This document shows positions 6,717-11,452 of a stretch of 11,452 nucleotides of DNA, piece after piece (position 1 is the first letter of the stretch; each line of letters begins with the position of its first letter). The notes beneath the pieces are model-generated. The model had not been told where the DNA came from, searched no databases, and saw nothing but the letters and a program-made list of their open reading frames with translations. The stretch lies in the NCBI GenBank assembly GCA_024275615.1, contig JAJRYU010000031.1, positions 1-11,452 on the forward strand, read 5' to 3'. Origin of the DNA: Planctomycetota bacterium (GTDB lineage Bacteria > Planctomycetota > GCA-002687715 > DRQF01). The position numbers and the translations under genes are program-made.

Positions 6717-8806
6717 GAGACCTTCCTCATTGACATAGATCCAGTTCTGAGACGTCGCACCGTGAAGAGTCCAAGCCCTAGGAGGGCGAGCAAAGCAATT
6801 GGAATGAGGAGGTTAGCTAGGATGATTCGATCCTTGTCCTTGTCATCAAGTCGAACCAGTCCTCGAAACTGTCGACCACGATTGCGAATCCTCGCCAAGT
6901 CGTCGTCCTCCAAGAGCCAATCGATCACGTCAAACACCCAATTCATATTGAGGTCAAAGAGGCTAAAACGCGGTCCTTGTCGGGCAAGAACTGACTGTAC
7001 GGAATGAAGAAAGTCACCATTGGCAATCACCACGATTTTTGTGTCTCGTGATTCTTTCTTGACCGTAGCCAGGTCTTTCTCGCCAATTTGTGTTGGACGA
7101 TTCTGGGCCCACAGTGAAGAGAACTTACCTTCAACGGCAGCGGCTATGATGTGCTTTTTCTTTCGACTCATCCGCGCCTCGGGGTAACCGCCTACTTTGT
7201 ATTTTTCAAAATTAGGGCTTGCCAAGCTCAACGGCGACACCGTCCATGATTCTCTGCTCGACTTAAGTGCCCATGTCGCTTTCAGACCAGCAACTTGTTT
7301 CAGTTTCAAAGTCGACGGAAACCAGAAGCGCAGGGCATCCACCGATGTCATGAATGGGAGGTCCTCGTTGACATCGTTGCTGCCTGCACCTGGTTGAGGC
7401 AAGGGAAACCAAGGCGCTTCGATCGTCCGGCCTCTCGTTTCCCACCACATGATGCCGCAGTTATCGTCCATAAGAACGCTGTTTTGGATCGTGACGCCCC
7501 AATTCATCAAAACATCTTCGAGACCGCTTTGTGTTGATTCGATTTTCAATGTCCGTGGATTGCTGGGGACACTCGCTGATCGATCGAGACAGAAAATGAC
7601 ACGGCCGCCGCGCATGACATATTGATCGATGGCGAAAACAGCACTTTCCTTCATCATTCTTGGTTCCATAACCATGAGCACGTCCACTTCTTGTGGCACT
7701 TTCTTCAGGGTTGCCAAGTTGATTGGGACAACATTGTGCTCGCTGCGCAATTCTTGTGACATGGCTTTGAAAGGTGCCGGGGGACCTTGCTTACCGATTC
7801 GCAAGTCATTCGGATTCGCTGGAGGGCGATGTTCGGCGACACCGATGGTTCTGAGAAGACCAGGCGTATGTTCGCGAATCATGGCGCGCAGCATATCCGT
7901 GATTTCGATGGCCTCGGCCACGCCAGTCTCCGAAAAAAGAGGCATAGCACGAAGATCGTGATCTACTTCAGCGAACATCCATAAGTAGATAGGTTTCTCG
8001 GCTCCGGGAAAGGGAATCGAAGGGACCTGAAATGCTTCCATCTTCTTCTTATTGGCGAGGTCGGCGAATTCGTAACTGAACTTCCCCAAGGACTGTGACG
8101 CAAGATCAAGGAGAGCTTCCTTGACCTTGGCAATCGCTGGTTTGAGAGACCTGGGCAGGTCTGCTTTGGGAGAAACGAAACAGGTTACCTTCATTTCCCG
8201 TGGAAATCTCTGGAACAACTTTCTCTTGTTCTCAAAGCCGTACACCGCCTTTTTGATAGCCTTGGTCAATTCGAGTTCGACGTTCTTAAGTTCAATTATG
8301 GGTTCGCCACCGATGAACCGTTGAGTAATCAGTTGCTGGAGTGACAATGTGATAGGGTCGGTGTTGGGGTAGAGGACGACCAAACTCAGATAGAAGGACT
8401 TGATACCTTCTTGACGTTCATCACGAACGATGCCGAGTTGTGGGCGGACACGAAATTTCTTCTGCGCCTCTTCTTCTGCTTCAGGGTCATCCTCAGGAAC
8501 AATTGCACTGATTTTGACGAGTCCTTTCCCCAGTATTGCAAATTCTTCGAGCAGGTCCGTGATGCGTGGGATCGCCGGACGGATGGACTTTTGAATCATG
8601 CGAGGTTTGGAAATATACGCCCGAATCTCGATGGTCTCTTCAAGATTGCCAACGATCTCTTTGGTTGTCGGGGACAGGCTAAACACCTGACCGTCGGTGA
8701 GGTCGATTCGAAATGGGGAAAAACTGGCCACCAAGATGTTCGCCAGGATCAAGTTCAACACCAAGAGACCAGCGCCAATCCATATGTCGTGTTTGGGGTT
8801 CTTCAT
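6713..8806 (-). CDS. GldG-like auxiliary protein of ABC transporter
   Basis: This 697-aa protein has one membrane helix near each end (about 8-28 and 661-683) and a large middle part that should lie outside the cytoplasmic membrane. Family hallmarks are clear. RIDLTDGQVFSLSPTTKEIV (33-52) corresponds to the D-L-T-x-x-x-x-F-S/T-L-S motif just after TM1. ETIEIRAYIS (57-66) follows, and MRGGRVIFCLD (398-408) is the GG-R-(I/V) strand before a D. IVVIANGDFL (591-600) comes next, and NWVFDVIDWLLEDDDLARIRNR (622-643) precedes the C-terminal helix and an Arg-rich end. I place the start at ATG 8806, which overlaps the permease stop as ATGA (TGA 8805-8803) and has GTGAGG at 8820-8815 eight nucleotides away. 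A TTG at 8836 would add ten charged residues before TM1. In Flavobacterium GldG works with GldA and GldF; outside gliders the transported substrate is unknown. Confidence 0.9.
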   Translation of the reverse strand: MKNPKHDIWIGAGLLVLNLILANILVASFSPFRIDLTDGQVFSLSPTTKEIVGNLEETIEIRAYISKPRMIQKSIRPAIPRITDLLEEFAILGKGLVKISAIVPEDDPEAEEEAQKKFRVRPQLGIVRDERQEGIKSFYLSLVVLYPNTDPITLSLQQLITQRFIGGEPIIELKNVELELTKAIKKAVYGFENKRKLFQRFPREMKVTCFVSPKADLPRSLKPAIAKVKEALLDLASQSLGKFSYEFADLANKKKMEAFQVPSIPFPGAEKPIYLWMFAEVDHDLRAMPLFSETGVAEAIEITDMLRAMIREHTPGLLRTIGVAEHRPPANPNDLRIGKQGPPAPFKAMSQELRSEHNVVPINLATLKKVPQEVDVLMVMEPRMMKESAVFAIDQYVMRGGRVIFCLDRSASVPSNPRTLKIESTQSGLEDVLMNWGVTIQNSVLMDDNCGIMWWETRGRTIEAPWFPLPQPGAGSNDVNEDLPFMTSVDALRFWFPSTLKLKQVAGLKATWALKSSRESWTVSPLSLASPNFEKYKVGGYPEARMSRKKKHIIAAAVEGKFSSLWAQNRPTQIGEKDLATVKKESRDTKIVVIANGDFLHSVQSVLARQGPRFSLFDLNMNWVFDVIDWLLEDDDLARIRNRGRQFRGLVRLDDKDKDRIILANLLIPIALLALLGLGLFTVRRLRTGSMSMRKVS
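6721..6728 (-). promoter_or_regulatory. Shine-Dalgarno site for the DUF4340-like gene
   Basis: GAGGAAGG on the minus strand lies inside the last codons of the GldG-like gene, with AGGA seven nucleotides from the ATG at 6716. It supports the ATGA-overlap start and coupled translation. Confidence 0.7.
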
Positions 8807-9537
8807 GAGGCGTACCTCACGGATTGGAGGCGGCAAACGTTGAGATAGAGAAAAACCGCTATGACAGACAGGGAGTAGAGCAAGTCACGCAAGTCGACAA
8901 TACCCCGGCCAATCGCATGAAATCTCTGCCACAAGCCGAAGAATCTCATTATGTCGCCAACGAAACCAGGGAGATGGGAAACCCACGAGAGGACGACGTC
9001 GTGGTTCATGCCGGCTAGGAATGCGCAGACAAGCCAACCGGTGAGCAAGGCCGGGAATTGGTCATCAAAACACGCGCTGACGAACAATCCAATAGCGGTA
9101 TAGACCGCTCCTAGAAGAATGGCCGCTGCGTATCCGCCCACGACAGGACCCCAATCCAGATCTCCGAGATTGGCAGCTGTCATGGGAATACCAACGGTGA
9201 AAAGGAGAGACACAAGGACGAACCCCATCGTGCCGGTGAACTTGCCCATCACCAGGAAACTTGTCTTGGTCGGCAAGGTCATTAGGAACTCGATACTCTT
9301 GGTTTCGTTTTCCTTGGCCCATTGCCTCATGGTCAGCCCCGGCACCAAAATGGCCAAAGTGAAAGGGAGCCAAGCAAAAAAACCACGAATTTCTGCCCGT
9401 CCGTTGCCGAAAAACCTATCTAGGTAGAAAAAAGTCACGACGGACGACAAGACAAAAGCAGCGATAAAAATGTACGCCAGCCATGACGAGAAGTAGCCCC
9501 GAAACTCCTTTCCAGCCAGCACCCAGATCTTGCTCAA
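8803..9537 (-). CDS. ABC-2-type transporter permease (GldF-like), TTG start
   Basis: This 244-aa integral membrane protein has six likely helices (about 17-38, 52-70, 99-121, 131-155, 160-176, 218-235). It is the expected transmembrane partner of the ATPase encoded just upstream. The cytoplasmic segment after TM2, LTMRQWAKENETKSIEFLMTLPT (68-90), is the family signature in which M-R-x-x-A-x-E precedes a short K/G-S/T-x-E-x-L-x-T-L-P motif that contacts the ATPase. The only plausible start is TTG 9537-9535. It overlaps the ATPase stop (TGA 9536-9534), and the next Met (residue 70) would delete two helices. A strong AAGGAG site sits seven nucleotides upstream. Its length and topology match GldF and NosY-like permeases. 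The substrate cannot be read from the sequence. Confidence 0.9.
   Translation of the reverse strand: MSKIWVLAGKEFRGYFSSWLAYIFIAAFVLSSVVTFFYLDRFFGNGRAEIRGFFAWLPFTLAILVPGLTMRQWAKENETKSIEFLMTLPTKTSFLVMGKFTGTMGFVLVSLLFTVGIPMTAANLGDLDWGPVVGGYAAAILLGAVYTAIGLFVSACFDDQFPALLTGWLVCAFLAGMNHDVVLSWVSHLPGFVGDIMRFFGLWQRFHAIGRGIVDLRDLLYSLSVIAVFLYLNVCRLQSVRYAS
8815..8820 (-). promoter_or_regulatory. Shine-Dalgarno site for the GldG-like gene
   Basis: GTGAGG on the minus strand, eight nucleotides before ATG 8806, lies within the 3' end of the permease gene. It favours the ATG over the in-frame TTG at 8836, which lacks such a site and would create a longer overlap. Confidence 0.55.
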
Positions 9538-10466
9538 AGCTTCGCTCCTTCTTTTTGGCTAATGCTCCTGAAGGTATCTTCCAGAGTCGTCTTGTTGCGA
9601 GCGAGGTGAGACAAGACCCAATCTTGGTCCGCCGCCAGTTTGAAGAGGCAAGCCGCTATGTCCTTGCCACATGCGCTTTCAACCAGGTAGGTGTGACAAC
9701 CGGACTCAGACCCGAGCCATTGTGCTTCGCCAGCGAAATCAACTTCCTTGAGTGCTCCAAGTACGGTTTTTTCACTCTTGTTGACGGTGATTCTTAGAGT
9801 GTTTGCTCCCGATAGACTCGAGATAGTGTCGTCAAGTGCCAGCTTGCCGCCAACAAGCATGATGGCCCGCGAACAAGTCTCCTCAACTTCAGAAAGAATG
9901 TGCGTCGATAAAATGACAGTTTTGTCGACGCCCAACTGAGCAATGAGCCGGCGGATGTCGACGATCTGATTAGGATCTAACCCGGACGTCGGTTCGTCTA
10001 AGATCAGGACTTGGGGATCATGGATCATAGCCTGAGCGATTCCCACGCCCTGCTTGAATCCCTTGGACAAGGTCGAAATTGGTGACGAGACCTTCTCTTG
10101 AAGGTGACAATCTGCCACGACCTTGTCAAAACGGTCCTTGAGATCGCGACCAGAGAGATCGCGCATGCGTCCCACGAAACGCAAATAATCTCTAACCAAC
10201 ATTTCCGGGTAGAGTGGATTGTGTTCCGGTAAATAGCCGATGACCCGTTGTGCACGTTCTGGAAATTTAGCGACATCTTGACCGGCAACCTTGACAACGC
10301 CGAAACTGGCAACGAGGAAACCAGTAATCATCTTCATAGTTGTGGTCTTACCCGCACCGTTAGGTCCGACAAGCCCGATGATCTCGCCGCGTTCAACTTC
10401 AAATGAAAGGTCCAGTACTGCCTTGAAGGTCCCGTAGGATTTGTAGACAGATGTAAGTGTTATCAT
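9534..10466 (-). CDS. ABC transporter ATP-binding protein (GldA-like)
   Basis: This 310-aa ATPase is expected on the cytoplasmic face, where it powers the permease encoded next. All ABC motifs are present: Walker A GPNGAGKT (34-41), Q-loop region IGYLPEHNPLYPEM (76-89), signature LSKGFKQ (133-139), Walker B VLILDEP with catalytic Glu158, D-loop SGLDPNQ (161-167) and H-loop His189 in LSTHILSEVEE. The YLPEHNPLY and LSKGFKQ variants, instead of a plain Q-loop and LSGGQ, are typical of the GldA/NosF branch of ABC-2 ATPases. Residues after about 225 form a C-terminal extension ending TTLEDTFRSIS, the usual L-E-D/E-x-F motif of this group. The start is ATG 10466, at the head of the operon. Its upstream ribosome site is weak (AGAAAG). 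A 157-nt divergent region separates it from the glycosyltransferase gene and should hold the operon promoter. Confidence 0.94.
   Translation of the reverse strand: MITLTSVYKSYGTFKAVLDLSFEVERGEIIGLVGPNGAGKTTTMKMITGFLVASFGVVKVAGQDVAKFPERAQRVIGYLPEHNPLYPEMLVRDYLRFVGRMRDLSGRDLKDRFDKVVADCHLQEKVSSPISTLSKGFKQGVGIAQAMIHDPQVLILDEPTSGLDPNQIVDIRRLIAQLGVDKTVILSTHILSEVEETCSRAIMLVGGKLALDDTISSLSGANTLRITVNKSEKTVLGALKEVDFAGEAQWLGSESGCHTYLVESACGKDIAACLFKLAADQDWVLSHLARNKTTLEDTFRSISQKEGAKL
9545..9550 (-). promoter_or_regulatory. Strong Shine-Dalgarno site deciding a TTG start
   Basis: AAGGAG on the minus strand lies in the final codons of the ATPase gene, followed by seven nucleotides (CGAAGCT) and then TTG at 9537. 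The consensus site and ideal spacing are the main reason to accept the rare TTG start of the permease. Confidence 0.75.
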
Positions 10467-10623
10467 GTTAGCTTTCTAGCCTGACCTATTCGCAATCTCG
10501 TGGTTTTGGGTTTTCTTCTTCTAAGCTGGACTTGGGTCAGAGGATACCCACTCGGAGTTGAATTATGTAGTGTCTTGGCCAGAGCCGGGTTCTGACCGCA
10601 ACTAAGACTTCGATGATCAGAAT
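10467..10623. other. Divergent intergenic region between ABC operon and glycosyltransferase
   Basis: These 157 nt separate two genes transcribed away from each other, so promoters for both strands should be here. I see no convincing -35/-10 pair on either strand. The most structured part is 10572-10608, an imperfect hairpin just before the glycosyltransferase start. A short TGGGT/ACCCA inverted repeat with an 8-nt loop lies around 10534-10551. Minus-strand frames covering this region have no protein-like features. Confidence 0.5.
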
Positions 10624-11452
10624 ATGAAAGTCCTCTTTCCTGTCCATATCTATCTTCCGAATCACCGTGCTGGTGTCGAACAGTACACGGCACAGCTGGC
10701 CTCTTGCTTGAGGCCGCAAATCGAAACGGCCGTGGTCACCACAGACAAGGTGATTTCCCGTCGAACCGGACACGTGACCAGGAAATCAGTCCAAGGTATT
10801 CCACTTTGGGAAGTCAATAACAATCTATGTCACACATCTATCGAAGAGACTTGGAATCATCCAGAAATGGAATCTGCATTCCTTCACGTACTCAACGAAT
10901 TCGAGCCGGATGTGGTTCATTTTCAACACTTAATGTATTGGTCCGCTGGTTTGCCGAAACTCGCAAAGGAAATGGGCGCCCGAGTCTTTCTGACCCTCCA
11001 TGATTTTTGGCTGATGTGCTCACGAATGGGACAATTGGTGGATCCCCAAGGTGCTCTTTGTGAGGAACCAATTGCGTCAAACTGTGCCTCATGCATGCAA
11101 CAAACCACTTACAAGCAGACGGATTCAGCGCGAAAATGGATCAACAGACTCATCCAAGTTCGTAAATGGACAAAAATTGCCCTCGATGAACCCATGCGTT
11201 GGGCGGCCAGCGTACGTTCCCAAGTACAACAAGAGCTCCCGGTTCAGTCTCTAAGTGAGGAGGATCTTGCCAAGAATCTCGTGCTTTTTGAAACACGGCG
11301 CACTGCCTTTCTGAGGATGATCGAGCACATCGACCTAGTTCTATCGCCGTCCGCTGACTTGGGCCGTCGATTTTTGCACTGGGGTCTGCGAAGTGACAAA
11401 TTCTTGCATCTGCCTCAGGGACGAGACCACAACAGGTTTCTGGGGATTGAAC
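10624..11452 (+). CDS. Glycosyltransferase family 4-type protein, N-terminal part (3' truncated by window edge)
   Basis: An open frame runs from ATG 10624 to the window edge (276 complete codons, no stop); an in-frame TAA at 10603 precedes it. The visible part fits the N-terminal acceptor-binding Rossmann domain of GT4 (GT-B fold) enzymes, which transfer sugars from nucleotide-sugars during polysaccharide or glycolipid synthesis. Visible pattern elements are KVLFPVHIYLPNHRAGVEQY (2-21), with GVE where many relatives have GG-x-E, then PDVVHFQH (95-102) and VFLTLHDFWLMCSR (121-134). The Cys set 132/146/154/157 in a C-x13-C-x7-C-x-x-C arrangement matches a cluster seen after the T-x-H-D motif in a subset of GT4 proteins. 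IDLVLSPSADLGRRF (236-250) and a closing LPQGRDHNRF (263-272) fit the link to the donor-binding domain. The donor domain with its E-x7-E motif lies outside the window, so the sugar cannot be inferred. It may begin a polysaccharide cluster to the right. Confidence 0.85.
   Translation, partial: MKVLFPVHIYLPNHRAGVEQYTAQLASCLRPQIETAVVTTDKVISRRTGHVTRKSVQGIPLWEVNNNLCHTSIEETWNHPEMESAFLHVLNEFEPDVVHFQHLMYWSAGLPKLAKEMGARVFLTLHDFWLMCSRMGQLVDPQGALCEEPIASNCASCMQQTTYKQTDSARKWINRLIQVRKWTKIALDEPMRWAASVRSQVQQELPVQSLSEEDLAKNLVLFETRRTAFLRMIEHIDLVLSPSADLGRRFLHWGLRSDKFLHLPQGRDHNRFLGIE

Noticed and set aside
5703..10466. Reading the cassette as gliding-motility machinery
   Set aside because: Other gld and spr genes are not in the window, and the same ABC/GldG/DUF4340 set is found in non-gliding phyla. 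Only family resemblance is supported.
10463..10773. Two minus-strand open frames (76 and 78 codons) across the divergent intergenic region
   Set aside because: They overlap the glycosyltransferase start and the ATPase start, and have no ribosome site or motif.

Overview
The window is ordinary-looking bacterial chromosome, with dense genes, short intergenic gaps and roughly 50% GC by eye. It has no RNA genes, mobile elements, CRISPR arrays or long repeats that I can see. Three traits suggest a Gram-negative of the Planctomycetota / Acidobacteriota / Myxococcota kind: a large secreted S9 peptidase, a Gld-type ABC cassette with a DUF4340 protein, and a topoisomerase III with an H1-like lysine tail. 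This placement is an inference from gene content only.

Layout. (1) Bases 1-272 (+) hold the 3' end of a gene whose product looks like the last alpha-helical (HEAT-type) repeats of a larger protein. (2) Bases 285-2636 (+), 12 nt downstream, encode an exported S9 (prolyl oligopeptidase/DPP-IV type) serine peptidase with a complete Ser-Asp-His triad. (3) Bases 2637-3010 are a gap of about 370 nt with no convincing gene. (4) Bases 3011-5677 (+) encode a type IA topoisomerase (TopB-like) with a TOPRIM domain, active-site Tyr, two four-cysteine zinc modules and a 50-residue Lys/Ala tail. (5) Bases 10466 down to 5703 (-) form a four-gene operon: ABC ATPase, ABC-2-type permease, GldG-like auxiliary protein and DUF4340-like protein. 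All three junctions are 4-nt stop/start overlaps (TTGA, ATGA, ATGA), which implies translational coupling and one complex. (6) From 10624 (+), divergent from that operon, runs a family 4-type glycosyltransferase that leaves the window at its right edge.

How the genes work together. The ATPase should power the six-helix permease. The GldG-like protein (one TM at each end, large extracytoplasmic middle) and the DUF4340 protein (one N-terminal TM) would form the periplasmic part of the same transporter. Its substrate is unknown. The cassette resembles GldA/GldF/GldG of gliding Bacteroidota, but such cassettes also occur in non-gliding phyla, so gliding should not be inferred.

I found no clearly new system. 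The most notable items are the histone-H1-like tail with an internal 10-codon repeat on the topoisomerase, the tightly coupled Gld-like/DUF4340 cassette, a TTG-started permease with a strong Shine-Dalgarno site, and a possible structured leader ahead of the glycosyltransferase.
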